This document shows, piece by piece, positions 1-7,347 of a DNA stretch of 27,493 nucleotides. The stretch spans positions 1 to 27,493 of the forward strand of contig JAUTXA010000273.1 in the NCBI GenBank assembly GCA_030838265.1. Direction: 5' to 3'. Every line of letters starts with the position of its first letter. The stretch's first letter is position 1. A program made the position numbers and the translations under genes. This stretch comes from Actinomycetota bacterium (GTDB taxonomy: Bacteria; Actinomycetota; Acidimicrobiia; Acidimicrobiales; BP-101). Below the pieces are notes generated by a model that saw only the letters and a list, made by a program, of their open reading frames with translations, ran no database searches and had not been told where the DNA came from.

Positions 1-459
1 CGGCGCCAGCCGGCCACGTTGCCGCCCGCCGTGCTCGACGACTCGGCCGAGGCGGCTGACCATCTCATGCGCATCGGCGGCGCCTACCTGCTGGTCGATG
101 GCTACAACGCCACGTTGTCGACGTGGCCGGGTCTCTCGATCACCGAGCAACGGCATCGCCTCATCGACGCCTTGGCCGAGCTGTCCTCCCGGACCGGCGT
201 CGAAGCCATCGTGGTGTTCGATGGTGACGAGCAAGCGACCGGCGCACCGCGCCAGCCCCGTCGTCCCGTCAAGATCCGCTTCTCGGGGCCTGGGGTCGAG
301 GCCGACGACGTCATCATCGACCTGGTGGCCGACCTCCCGCCTCATCGCAGCGTGATCGTGGCCTCCGACGACCGCCGAGTGCGCGCCGGGGCCGAGGAGC
401 GAGGCGCCAACGTCATCTCGAACGACCAGCTCTTCGCTGCGCTTCGTCGGGAGCGCTGA
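1..459 (+). CDS. NYN domain (YacP-like) putative RNA nuclease, 5' end cut by window
   Basis: The C-terminal part of a PIN-like NYN/YacP nuclease. The reading frame is open from base 1, so the true start probably lies outside the window; the TTG at 19 is only the first possible internal start. The acidic motifs expected of the fold are all present: LVDGYNAT (first strand with the metal-binding Asp), VVFDGDE, VEADDVI and VIVASDDRRV. Family members are thought to cleave RNA or process structured RNA with a divalent metal, acting in the cytoplasm; the substrate here is unknown. It ends in LFAALRRER. The next gene is on the same strand after 87 bases that hold a strong hairpin, so cotranscription is doubtful. 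The assignment to the fold is firm; the biochemical role is inferred from the family. Confidence 0.85.
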   Translation, partial: RRQPATLPPAVLDDSAEAADHLMRIGGAYLLVDGYNATLSTWPGLSITEQRHRLIDALAELSSRTGVEAIVVFDGDEQATGAPRQPRRPVKIRFSGPGVEADDVIIDLVADLPPHRSVIVASDDRRVRAGAEERGANVISNDQLFAALRRER

Positions 460-480
460 CGCTCGGCGCTTTCGTTGTCA

Positions 481-509
481 CACCCCCCGCCCATACTTGG
501 CGGTGGGTG
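481..509 (+). terminator. Strong hairpin between the NYN gene and the Cys-rich gene
   Basis: Bases 481-491 pair with 499-509 in 10 of 11 positions (mismatch 486/504), with a 7-nt loop CATACTT. It begins 22 nt after the stop of the upstream gene. No T-run follows, so it could be a GC-rich terminator without a U-tract or a structured leader of the gene at 547. Confidence 0.4.
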
Positions 510-546
510 GAGAAACCCGAATCGGGCCGACGGAGGAGAGAACCGG

Positions 547-744
547 ATGGCGTCCCTGAGCATCAGCTGCGACGAGTGCGAGATGCAGCACACCAGCCAT
601 TGCGACGATTGCGTGGTGAGCTTCATCTGCAACCGCGATGAGGACGACGCCGTCGTGATCGATGCCGAGGAGGCCCGGGCCGTTCGCCTGCTGGCCGACG
701 TGGGGTTGCTCCCGCGCCTCCGGCACCGGCGGCGCACCGGCTGA
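547..744 (+). CDS. Small Cys/His-rich protein, putative metal-binding
   Basis: A 65-residue protein whose first half is a compact Cys/His cluster: C8-x2-C11, H15, H18, C19-x2-C22 and C28. It is followed by an acidic stretch and a hydrophobic helix, VRLLADVGLLPRL. The spacing resembles a small zinc or iron-sulfur binding fold, but I do not recognise a named family. The ATG at 547 is chosen because GGAGGAG at 532-538 sits 8 nt upstream; an upstream extension would read through the hairpin at 481-509 and adds low-complexity residues. It lies between a putative RNase gene and sepH, all on the same strand. A role in metal binding or redox sensing is a guess from the cysteines alone. Confidence 0.7.
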   Translation: MASLSISCDECEMQHTSHCDDCVVSFICNRDEDDAVVIDAEEARAVRLLADVGLLPRLRHRRRTG

Positions 745-830
745 TCGCCGGTCGGCTGATCGGGCCGCTCCATTCCTTCGTGCCTGAGGGCGGGAGAGAT
801 GGGGTCCCCGGGGCGGGATGGGCAGGATGC

Positions 831-836
831 TACGGT
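831..836 (+). promoter_or_regulatory. Candidate -10 element TACGGT for sepH
   Basis: TACGGT fits the actinobacterial TAnnnT -10 pattern repeated in this window. A start site near 843 would give a leader of about 36 nt to the TTG at 879. It would place the GTG at 780 upstream of the transcript, which supports the shorter start. No clear -35. Confidence 0.4.
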
Positions 837-878
837 CGCCAAAAGGTCCGAAAGGCGGGCCGCCCTCGGGGGCCGCAA

Positions 879-2414
879 TTGCAACAGCTCCACCTCGTCG
901 GGTTCACAACCGATCTCGAGGGCCTTATCTTCGCCGCTCGTCGCGGGGCGAAGTCCGGTGGCTTCGTGGTCGCGATCGACGACGAGCTCATCGAGGCCAT
1001 CGACGACGCGTTTGAGCGCCGCGCCGCCGACGATCCCGAAGGCGGCGGGGAGTCCGATCGGTCCCTCACCGGCCTGGCGCACCGGCGGTCGCCCCGCGCC
1101 GAGAGCAAGCTGTCGCCCCGCGACATCCAGGCCCGCTTGCGCTCCGGGCGCTCGATCAGCGAGGTGGCCAGAGCAGCCGGTGTCGACGAGGACTGGGTGG
1201 CGCGGTTCGCGGCGCCGATCCAGGCCGAGCAGGCCCAGGTGATCGCCCGCGTCCGCTCGATCGTCTATTCGAAGCAGCGGCTCGGCTCCTCGGCCCAACC
1301 GCTCGGCGTTGCCGTCCTCTGGAACCTGAGGGATAAGGGCGTCGTCATGTACGACGACACCTTCGAGGAGGGATGGACCGCCTTCCACGTGCGCGAGAGC
1401 GAGTGGATCGTTCGCTTCGCCTACATCAACCGCAAGAAGGCGCAGCACGCCGAGTGGCTCGTCGACCTGGCTGATGGTGAGCTCATCTCGCGGAACCGCC
1501 TGGCCTCCGAGTTGGCCTACGTCGAGCCCGGTCGCCGCCGCCGCCCGCCCGCTCCGATGGGTGACGCGCCCGCCCCGCCCCAGCCCGCGACTCGCGCCCG
1601 ACCTCCCACCCGGAAGGCACCGGCCAAGAAGGCGCGGGCCAGGAAGGCGACCAAGCCCAAGAAGACCACGACCAAGAAGGCGACAGCCAAGAAGGCGACA
1701 GCCAAGAAGGCGACAGCCAAGCGAGCGGCAACAAAGAAGTCTGCGACCAAGAAGGCAGCCACCAAGAAGGCCACGACCAAGAAGGCCACGGGCAAGCGGG
1801 CGGCGGCCAAGAAAGCCACCACCAAGCGAGCCACCACCAAGCGAGCCACCACCAAGCGAGCCACCACCAAGCGAGCCGGATCCCGCACCCGGGCGCCAGC
1901 CCCAGTCGAGGCGCCCGCCCTGCTCAGCCCGTCGGCCGCACGACGGGAGCGGCGGGCCCAGCGCATCCCGCCGTCGACGACACCGCGCCAGCGGGTCGCC
2001 GTCAACCCGGTCGTGGCGACAGCTCCCAGCCGGTCGTTCGTCCCCAGTCCGTCGGGCCGGCCCGCGCCGCGCGTCGAGCCGACCATCTCGGAGCGATCCC
2101 GGCCCGCCGCTCCGTCTCCTTCTCGCCCGCCCGTCCGCCCACCGGCGGGGGAGCCCGAGGTGCCGACGCCGCCGCCCGTCGCCGAGCCCCAGGCCGAGCC
2201 CGAGCGCCAGACGCCGCTGATCATCATCGACGACGCCGACTCGTCGGTGCGCCGCATCTCGTCGCGCACGTCGCAGGGCAGCGATCCGGTCACCATCCGA
2301 GCGCCGATGGCGGCGTCCACCCTGCCTCCCCCCGCGCCGGCGGCCTCGCGGCGCTTCGGCCGGCGCCGGGCTCGCAGCGAGTCCATCGACGAGCGCCCCG
2401 TCCGCGACCGATAG
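879..2414 (+). CDS. sepH: SepH-type cell division protein with histone-H1-like tail
   Basis: A 511-residue protein with the SepH (DUF3071) N-terminus: MQQLHLVGFTTD, then a helix-turn-helix-like segment from about residue 78 (LSPRDIQARLRSG, ISEVARAAGV, WVARFAAPI). In Streptomyces and mycobacteria SepH binds FtsZ and promotes Z-ring assembly; the same role at the septum is inferred here. After the conserved region (to about residue 220) comes an unusual stretch at about 246-334 of TKKA/AKKA/TTKRA repeats, resembling the lysine-rich tails of bacterial H1-like DNA-binding proteins, then a long Pro/Arg-rich disordered tail. The TTG at 879 is preferred because it gives the usual SepH N-terminus; an in-frame GTG at 780 adds 33 low-complexity residues and lies upstream of the likely promoter. 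Identity is confident; the role of the basic repeats is unknown. Confidence 0.85.
   Translation: MQQLHLVGFTTDLEGLIFAARRGAKSGGFVVAIDDELIEAIDDAFERRAADDPEGGGESDRSLTGLAHRRSPRAESKLSPRDIQARLRSGRSISEVARAAGVDEDWVARFAAPIQAEQAQVIARVRSIVYSKQRLGSSAQPLGVAVLWNLRDKGVVMYDDTFEEGWTAFHVRESEWIVRFAYINRKKAQHAEWLVDLADGELISRNRLASELAYVEPGRRRRPPAPMGDAPAPPQPATRARPPTRKAPAKKARARKATKPKKTTTKKATAKKATAKKATAKRAATKKSATKKAATKKATTKKATGKRAAAKKATTKRATTKRATTKRATTKRAGSRTRAPAPVEAPALLSPSAARRERRAQRIPPSTTPRQRVAVNPVVATAPSRSFVPSPSGRPAPRVEPTISERSRPAAPSPSRPPVRPPAGEPEVPTPPPVAEPQAEPERQTPLIIIDDADSSVRRISSRTSQGSDPVTIRAPMAASTLPPPAPAASRRFGRRRARSESIDERPVRDR
1614..1880 (+). repeat. Coding tandem repeats, Lys/Ala/Thr-rich pentapeptides
   Basis: In-frame 15-nt repeats inside sepH encode KKATA- and KRATT-type pentapeptides. 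The unit GCCACCACCAAGCGA occurs four times exactly at 1815-1829, 1830-1844, 1845-1859 and 1860-1874. Near 1680-1720 a GCGACAGCCAAGAAG unit is repeated three times. Such arrays are prone to copy-number change. Confidence 0.9.
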
Positions 2415-2464
2415 TCACGGGTAGGCCGGGCCCGTCGGCCCGTCCCGCCTGCCAGCATTGGTGC

Positions 2465-3532
2465 GTGGCCGACGTCCTCACCGACGAGATCCGACAGGTG
2501 GGCCTCGACCATGGGCTCGATGCCGTCGGCGTGGCCCCAGCCGAGCCCTTCGAGGAGACGCGAGCCCTGCTCGAGGAACGCAAGGCATCCGGTCTCCACG
2601 GCGGCATGCAGTTCACCTACCGCAACCCGAGGCGCTCGACCGATCCTCGGGCCGTGCTGGCCGGCGCTCGCGCCCTCGTGGTCGGGGCTCGGTCGTACCG
2701 CGTCGCCGGGCCCGACGGCCCCGAGGGCAACCAGCCGACCGCCCGCGTGGCCCGGTACTCGTGGCGCGACCACTACGCCGATCTGCGTCATGCCCTCGGT
2801 GCAGTCGCCGACCGGCTCACTGTCGATGGCTGGCAGGCCGAGGTTCGGGCTGACGACAACGCCCTCGTCGATCGCGAGGCCGCCTACCGAGCCGGGATCG
2901 GGTGGTACGGCAAGAGCAGCAACCTCCTCCTCCCCGGGAAGGGCTCGTGGTTCGTGCTGGGCGCCGTCGTCACCGATGCCCCCCTCGAGCCCGCAGCCCA
3001 GCCGGTCGCTGATGGATGCGGGGCCTGCCACGCCTGCGTCGACGGCTGCCCCACCGGCGCCATCGTGGCTCCGGGGGTCGTCGCCGCCCGACGCTGCCTG
3101 GCCTGGTTGGTGCAGGCGCCGGGGTCGTTCCCGGTCGAGTTCCGAGCGGCCCTCGGCGACCGCATCTACGGCTGCGACGAGTGCCAGGAAGTCTGCCCCC
3201 CAAACCGCGCCCTCGACCGACGCCATCGCGCCCCGCCGGCGGTTGCCGGCGACGAGCCCTGGGTTGACCTCGTCGAAGTGCTCGAGGCCGACGACGCCGA
3301 GCTCCTCGGGCGCTTCGGCCGGTGGTACATCCCCGATCGCCAGCCTCGTTACCTCCGACGCAACGCTCTCGTGGCGCTGGGCAACACCGCCCACGGCGAC
3401 AACCCCGACGTGATCCGCGTCCTCGACGCCGCCCTGGCCAGCGCCGATCCGCTCATCCGCGAGCACGCCCAATGGGCCGCCGACCGTCTTGGGAGAGGCC
3501 AGCCCGTCGTGCCAGCATCGACGCCCGCGTGA
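2465..3532 (+). CDS. queG: Epoxyqueuosine reductase QueG
   Basis: A 355-residue cobalamin- and iron-sulfur-dependent enzyme that reduces epoxyqueuosine to queuosine in tRNA, the last step of queuosine synthesis. The N-terminal domain carries the HGGMQFTYRNPRRSTDP segment (about 45-61) and the substrate-proximal DDNALVDREAA ... GIGWYGK region (130-150), where D130 appears to match the catalytic acid of the family. Two [4Fe-4S] motifs are visible: C185-x2-C188-x2-C191-x3-C195, and C237-x2-C240-x3-C244 together with C211. A C-terminal HEAT-like tail (about 298-342, YLRRNALVALGN) matches the longer QueG form. The GTG at 2465 gives the usual N-terminus. The stop overlaps the start of the glycosyltransferase gene by 4 nt (GTGA), so the two are translationally coupled. 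No other queuosine gene is visible in the window. Confidence 0.93.
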   Translation: MADVLTDEIRQVGLDHGLDAVGVAPAEPFEETRALLEERKASGLHGGMQFTYRNPRRSTDPRAVLAGARALVVGARSYRVAGPDGPEGNQPTARVARYSWRDHYADLRHALGAVADRLTVDGWQAEVRADDNALVDREAAYRAGIGWYGKSSNLLLPGKGSWFVLGAVVTDAPLEPAAQPVADGCGACHACVDGCPTGAIVAPGVVAARRCLAWLVQAPGSFPVEFRAALGDRIYGCDECQEVCPPNRALDRRHRAPPAVAGDEPWVDLVEVLEADDAELLGRFGRWYIPDRQPRYLRRNALVALGNTAHGDNPDVIRVLDAALASADPLIREHAQWAADRLGRGQPVVPASTPA

Positions 3533-4665
3533 GTCACCTGTTCGTCACCAACGATTTCCCTCCGAAGGTCGGCGGCATCCAGACCTACCTTTGGGAGCTG
3601 TGGCGGCGCCTTCCCCCCGACCGGGTCACCGTGCTCACCACCCCTCATGCCGATGCCGCCGGCTTCGATGCCGACCAGCCGTACCGAGTGGTCAGGACGA
3701 AGCAGAGGGTGCTCCTCCCGACGCCCGGGCTGGCCCGCCAGATCCGGTCCCTCGCCCACGACGTGGGGGCCGGGGCCGTCGTCCTCGATCCCGCTCTCCC
3801 GCTCGGGCTCCTCGGCCGGCACCTCCACCTGCCCTACGCGTTGGTGGTGCACGGGGCCGAGGTCACCGTGCCCGGGCACCTGCCCCTGGCTCGGCGGTTG
3901 CTGCGCCGGGTGATCGGGGGCGCTGATCTCATCGTTGCCGCCGGTGGCTACCCGGCAACCGAGACACGACGGGTGGCGGGAGTGAGGACGCCCGAGATCG
4001 TCGTCGTCCCCCCCGGCGTCGACGGGCAACGGTTCCGACCTCTCTCCGATGACGAGCGCCGCAAGGCCCGCGCCGCCTTCGGATGGGCCGATGACGCCGA
4101 GGTTGTGGTCCACGTCAGCCGGCTGGTGCCGCGCAAGGGGGCCGACGTGCTCATCGAGGCGGCGGCCCGGCTGGCGCCGCAGCACCCAAACCTGGTGGTC
4201 GCCATCGCGGGCACGGGCCGGGACCAGGCCCGGCTGGCCAAGCTCATCGACTCGACCAAGGCGCCCGCTCGGCTGTTGGGGCGGGTGAGCGACGCCGAGC
4301 TCCCCGCTCTCTACGGCGCGGCCGACGTGTTCGCCCACCTCTGCCGGAACCGCTGGGCCGGCCTCGAGCAGGAAGGGTTCGGGGTCGTCTTCCTCGAGGC
4401 GGCTGCCGCAGGCATCCCGCAGGTGGCGGGCGACAGCGGCGGGGCGGCCGAGGCCGTGGTCGACGGCGAGACGGGCGTCGTGGTGCACCGTCCCGACCGC
4501 GTCGATGACGTGGTCGAGGCCATCGCCTCGCTGCTCTCCGACCGCGATCATCGCCGACGGCTCGGTGAGGCGGCCCGCCGCCGCGCCACCGCCGGGTTCG
4601 ACTACGACGACTTGGCCGCGCAGCTCGACCGCGTCCTCTTGCGTCTCGAAGGACGGTCACCGTGA
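3529..4665 (+). CDS. GT4 glycosyltransferase, PimB-like mannosyltransferase
   Basis: A 378-residue GT-B fold glycosyltransferase of family GT4. The N-terminus FVTNDFPPKVGGIQTYL is very close to the start of PimB', the GDP-mannose-dependent enzyme that adds the second mannose to phosphatidylinositol in mycobacteria and corynebacteria. The nucleotide-sugar site is seen as HVSRLVPRKGADVLIEA (residue about 200 on) and the E-x7-E motif as EQEGFGVVFLEAAAAG. Acting at the inner face of the membrane on a polyprenyl- or inositol-lipid acceptor is inferred. The start GTG at 3529 overlaps the queG stop, and the gene's own stop overlaps the following membrane-protein gene by 4 nt, so the three form an operon. 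The acceptor cannot be read from sequence; a general GT4 enzyme of cell-envelope glycan synthesis is the alternative. Confidence 0.85.
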   Translation: MSHLFVTNDFPPKVGGIQTYLWELWRRLPPDRVTVLTTPHADAAGFDADQPYRVVRTKQRVLLPTPGLARQIRSLAHDVGAGAVVLDPALPLGLLGRHLHLPYALVVHGAEVTVPGHLPLARRLLRRVIGGADLIVAAGGYPATETRRVAGVRTPEIVVVPPGVDGQRFRPLSDDERRKARAAFGWADDAEVVVHVSRLVPRKGADVLIEAAARLAPQHPNLVVAIAGTGRDQARLAKLIDSTKAPARLLGRVSDAELPALYGAADVFAHLCRNRWAGLEQEGFGVVFLEAAAAGIPQVAGDSGGAAEAVVDGETGVVVHRPDRVDDVVEAIASLLSDRDHRRRLGEAARRRATAGFDYDDLAAQLDRVLLRLEGRSP

Positions 4666-5108
4666 AGGGGGCGGCGCTGGCCCGGGCGTCATGGGTCGGG
4701 ACGGCCGTGTTCTCGATCACAGCGCTGGTCGCGTGCCTCGCTGGCGCCGCCATGCCCATCGCGGTCGTCGTCGACGCTGCCCTCTTTCTGGCCGGCATCG
4801 GTGCCTTCGCCGTCGCCCTGGTCTCGGCTGCCGCCCGCAGCCGCGAAGCCGAGATGGGCATCGGGGGCCTCTTCTTCCTGGCCGGCTCAGCGGGACCGTC
4901 CGAGCGCCGGGCCCTGCTCGGCTCGCTCGCCGTCGAGGTCGTCGTGGCCCTGGCCACGTCGGCCGCCCGACCCTTCACCGCGTTGGCTTTCGGGATCCTC
5001 GTGCCGACCTACGGCCTGGGTCTGGCCGGCGTCTGGGGCGCCCGCCACGGCACCTTCGGTCCGCGGATCGCCCCGCCGCCTCGGCCGGGGGCGAAACGGA
5101 CGAGGTGA
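4662..5108 (+). CDS. Four-helix integral membrane protein, function unknown
   Basis: A 148-residue protein with four likely transmembrane helices (about 11-28, 32-57, 84-101 and 104-125). A glycine-rich loop GIGGLFFLAGSAGPSERRALL lies between the second and third, and the tail is short, basic and proline-rich. The GTG at 4662 overlaps the glycosyltransferase stop (GTGA), so translation is probably coupled and the protein may serve the same envelope pathway. I do not recognise a named family. The gene is supported by its composition, its position and the tight overlap. Confidence 0.75.
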   Translation: MKGAALARASWVGTAVFSITALVACLAGAAMPIAVVVDAALFLAGIGAFAVALVSAAARSREAEMGIGGLFFLAGSAGPSERRALLGSLAVEVVVALATSAARPFTALAFGILVPTYGLGLAGVWGARHGTFGPRIAPPPRPGAKRTR

Positions 5109-5146
5109 CACCGGGGTGAAGGCGCGGTGACGGCGGGGGCGGGCTG

Positions 5147-5152
5147 TAGGCT
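5147..5152 (+). promoter_or_regulatory. Candidate -10 TAGGCT, leaderless start at 5161
   Basis: TAGGCT ends 8 nt before the GTG at 5161, the distance expected between a -10 hexamer and the transcription start. The mRNA would begin at the start codon. Confidence 0.5.
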
Positions 5153-5160
5153 CACGTCAG

Positions 5161-5382
5161 GTGAAGTGGTTCATTTTGGTCGCCGGACTCGAGCTGCCGG
5201 CGGTGGTGGCCTTGCTCGATTGCATCAACCGGCCGGAAGAGCATTTCGCGGGCGGGCGGGAAGACCAGCGGAGCTGGACGAAGTGGCTGGTCATCGGCGT
5301 CGCCCTGGCGCTCATTGGGGTGGGCTATGGCATCGTGCTCGGCTATTACTTCTCTGTGGTGAGGCGGAACGTCCCCGGGTAG
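5161..5382 (+). CDS. Small two-helix membrane protein, DUF2516/PLDc_N-like
   Basis: A 73-residue protein with two hydrophobic segments (about 3-19 and 43-67) separated by a charged loop, CINRPEEHFAGGREDQRSW. The layout of a helix, an xDxxxRP-type loop and a second helix resembles the small actinobacterial DUF2516 and phospholipase-D-N-terminal-like membrane proteins; this is a resemblance only. The GTG at 5161 has no Shine-Dalgarno sequence but sits 8 nt after a TAGGCT -10 element, which suggests a leaderless transcript. The stop codon lies in the loop of a small hairpin (5373-5378 with 5385-5390). Confidence 0.7.
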   Translation: MKWFILVAGLELPAVVALLDCINRPEEHFAGGREDQRSWTKWLVIGVALALIGVGYGIVLGYYFSVVRRNVPG

Positions 5383-5390
5383 CACCGGGG
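5373..5390 (+). terminator. Small GC hairpin at gene end
   Basis: CCCCGG at 5373-5378 pairs with CCGGGG at 5385-5390 around a 6-nt loop that contains the stop codon of the preceding gene. There is no T-run, so a terminator role is only possible. Confidence 0.25.
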
Positions 5391-5413
5391 CGGGCGCCGG
5401 AAGACGGGAACCC

Positions 5414-5848
5414 ATGACGGACCAAGCGACAGAACGGATGCAGGTCGACGCTCCTCTCGAGCGCTGCTACGAGGTCGCGTCCGACTTCGAGCGCTACCCG
5501 GAGTGGGCCGGGGGCATCAAGCAGGTCACCGTCGTCGACCGCGACGACCAGGGGCGACCCCGGCGCGTGACCTACCGGGCGGGCGGGCTCGGGCGCAGCG
5601 TGTCCTACACCCTCGAGTACTCCTACGACGAGGCGCCAGGGCGGCTGGGGTGGGTGCAGGTGGCCGGGGATCTGACCCGCCGCCTCGACGGTGAGTACGT
5701 GTTCGCGGCCCGTGACGGCGGCACCGAGGTCACCTACCACCTGCTGGCCGAGCTCAAGGTGCCGATCCCCGGGTTCGTGAAACGGCGGGCCGAGACGCTG
5801 GTGCTCGGCACCGCCCTCAAAGATCTCAAGCGCCGGATCGAGTCCTGA
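5414..5848 (+). CDS. SRPBCC (START-like) ligand-binding protein
   Basis: A 144-residue protein of the SRPBCC/polyketide-cyclase superfamily, a helix-grip fold with a deep hydrophobic pocket. Visible family features are the opening strand ATERMQVDAPLERCYEVASD, the FERYPEWAGGIKQVTVVDRD segment, the long central strands (YTLEYSYD, RLDGEYVFAARDGGTEVTYHL) and the closing amphipathic helix FVKRRAETLVLGTALKDLKRR. Small lipid or aromatic ligands are typical, but the ligand cannot be predicted. It ends 5 nt before the ArsA-type ATPase gene, so the two are very probably cotranscribed. An N-terminal ATG at 5414 gives the expected family start. Confidence 0.85.
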   Translation: MTDQATERMQVDAPLERCYEVASDFERYPEWAGGIKQVTVVDRDDQGRPRRVTYRAGGLGRSVSYTLEYSYDEAPGRLGWVQVAGDLTRRLDGEYVFAARDGGTEVTYHLLAELKVPIPGFVKRRAETLVLGTALKDLKRRIES

Positions 5849-5853
5849 CGCTG

Positions 5854-7047
5854 ATGCGCATCCTCCTCTTCACCGGGAAGGGCGGCGTGGGCAAGACCAC
5901 GGTCGCCGCCGCCACCGCCCTGCGCTGCGCCGACGCCGGGCTGCGCACAATCGTGCTGTCAACCGACCCCGCCCACTCCCTGGCCGACGCCTTCGGCGTG
6001 ACGCTGGGGTCGTCGCCGTCGGTCATCGAGGGCACCCTGTGGGGCCAGCAGCTCGATGCCGCCGAGCGGCTCGAGGATGTCTGGGGCGAGATCCAGACCT
6101 ACCTGATGGCAGTGCTCGACTGGGCCGGTGTTGACGCCATCGAGGCCGAGGAGCTGGCCGTCATCCCCGGGCTCGATGAGATCTTCGCCCTCTCTGACAT
6201 CAAGGCCTTCGCCGAGTCGGGTGACTGGGACACGATCATCGTCGACTGCGCCCCCACGGCCGAGACCATTCGGTTCCTCTCGCTGCCCGACGTCCTGGCC
6301 TGGTACATGGATCGCATCTTCCCGGCCGAGCGACGTGTCGTGAAGGCGGTCCGTCCCATCCTCTCGCGGCTCACCAGCCTCCCCATCGCGGGCGACGACG
6401 TCTTCGCCGCCACGCGTCGCTTCTACGACCGCCTCGATGGCGTGCGCCAGCTGCTCACCGGCGAGGAGTCGAGCGTCCGGCTGGTCGTGAACCCCGAGCG
6501 CATGGTCATCGCTGAAGCCCGGCGCACCGCGACCTACCTCGCCCTTTTCGGCTACCGGGTCGACGCCGTGGTCGCCAACCGCCTTCTCCCCGACGCCGTG
6601 ACCGACCCCTGGTTCAAGGCCTGGAAGGAGGCTCACGCTGAGCATCTGGCCACCATCGAGGACGGCTTCGCACCCTTGCCCGTCTTGAAGGCCGAGCTGG
6701 CCGCCGAGGAGCTGGTCGGCCTCGATGCGCTGCGCGACCTGGCCGACTCCATCTACCGAGAGCACGACGCCGCCGCCGTCCTTCACGAAGGTCGGCCTCT
6801 CACCGTCGAGCGTCGGGGGAGTGCGTACGTGATGCGCCTCCAGCTCCCGTTCACCGACAAGGACGAACTCGAGGTCGGACGTCGCGACAGCGAGCTCCTC
6901 GTGCGGGTGGGCGCGTACCGCCGGGCCGTCGCCCTTCCCGACTCGCTACGGCGGCGCGAGGTGGCGGGCGCCGCCCTCGAGGACGGTTGGCTCGAGATTC
7001 GATTCGAGGAGCAGCCGGAAGGTAAAGAGGACGGGGAGGATCGATGA
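5854..7047 (+). CDS. ArsA/Get3-type ATPase with C-terminal Hsp20-like domain
   Basis: A 397-residue P-loop ATPase. The deviant Walker A GKGGVGKTT is at residues 8-16, switch I STDPAHSLADAFG follows near 36, and DTIIVDCAPTAETIRFL gives the switch II/Walker B region. These are the hallmarks of the ArsA/Get3 family. The C-terminal part (about 316-385) is rich in beta strands with the alpha-crystallin-like pattern described for bacterial ArsA proteins (LQLPFTDKDELEVGRRDSELLV ... RRAVALPDSL). No CxC arsenite or zinc site is evident, so an arsenic pump subunit is unlikely; a chaperone or targeting ATPase fits better. The next gene overlaps it by 4 nt (ATGA), and the SRPBCC gene is 5 nt upstream, so it sits in a tight operon. 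Confidence 0.88.
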   Translation: MRILLFTGKGGVGKTTVAAATALRCADAGLRTIVLSTDPAHSLADAFGVTLGSSPSVIEGTLWGQQLDAAERLEDVWGEIQTYLMAVLDWAGVDAIEAEELAVIPGLDEIFALSDIKAFAESGDWDTIIVDCAPTAETIRFLSLPDVLAWYMDRIFPAERRVVKAVRPILSRLTSLPIAGDDVFAATRRFYDRLDGVRQLLTGEESSVRLVVNPERMVIAEARRTATYLALFGYRVDAVVANRLLPDAVTDPWFKAWKEAHAEHLATIEDGFAPLPVLKAELAAEELVGLDALRDLADSIYREHDAAAVLHEGRPLTVERRGSAYVMRLQLPFTDKDELEVGRRDSELLVRVGAYRRAVALPDSLRRREVAGAALEDGWLEIRFEEQPEGKEDGEDR

Positions 7048-7322
7048 GCGACGACAAGGCGCGAGAGGCAGCCGAGCACATGCAGGCGGCCACCCTGCAG
7101 GCCATCGCGGCGGGGCGCGCCCTGCTCGACCTGCTCGAGGAGGCCGTGCAAGAGCCGGGCCCGCTCCTGGCTGTGATCGCCACCACGGTCCTGTCGGCCC
7201 AGGAGGCGATCAAGGGGGCGTGGGGCCAGTTCGCCCCGGCGAGCGACGGGGCAAGCCCCGAGACGACGACGTCGGCCGACGGCCCCTCCCGGTCGCGCGT
7301 CCAGCACATCCGGGTCTCTTGA
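7044..7322 (+). CDS. Small helical protein in ArsA operon
   Basis: A 92-residue protein with no recognised family. Residues 1-60 are predicted helical (AREAAEHMQAATLQAIAAGRALLDLLEEAV), with heptad-like hydrophobic spacing, followed by a Ser/Thr/Ala-rich disordered tail. The ATG at 7044 overlaps the stop of the ArsA-type gene, so translation is coupled. Its size and helical character suit an adaptor or partner of the ATPase, but that is inference from position. Confidence 0.75.
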   Translation: MSDDKAREAAEHMQAATLQAIAAGRALLDLLEEAVQEPGPLLAVIATTVLSAQEAIKGAWGQFAPASDGASPETTTSADGPSRSRVQHIRVS

Positions 7323-7347
7323 TGGACGAGGGCCAGGGGGCCGGCGG

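Noticed and set aside
780..878. GTG at 780 as the start of sepH
   Set aside because: It adds 33 residues unlike SepH, and the likely -10 (831-836) lies downstream of it.
1614..1880. CRISPR-like array
   Set aside because: The short tandem repeats have no spacers and are in-frame codons of a Lys/Ala/Thr-rich protein segment.
1517..3472. Minus-strand ORF of 651 codons across sepH and queG
   Set aside because: It spans two well-supported genes on the other strand, and its translation is low-complexity.
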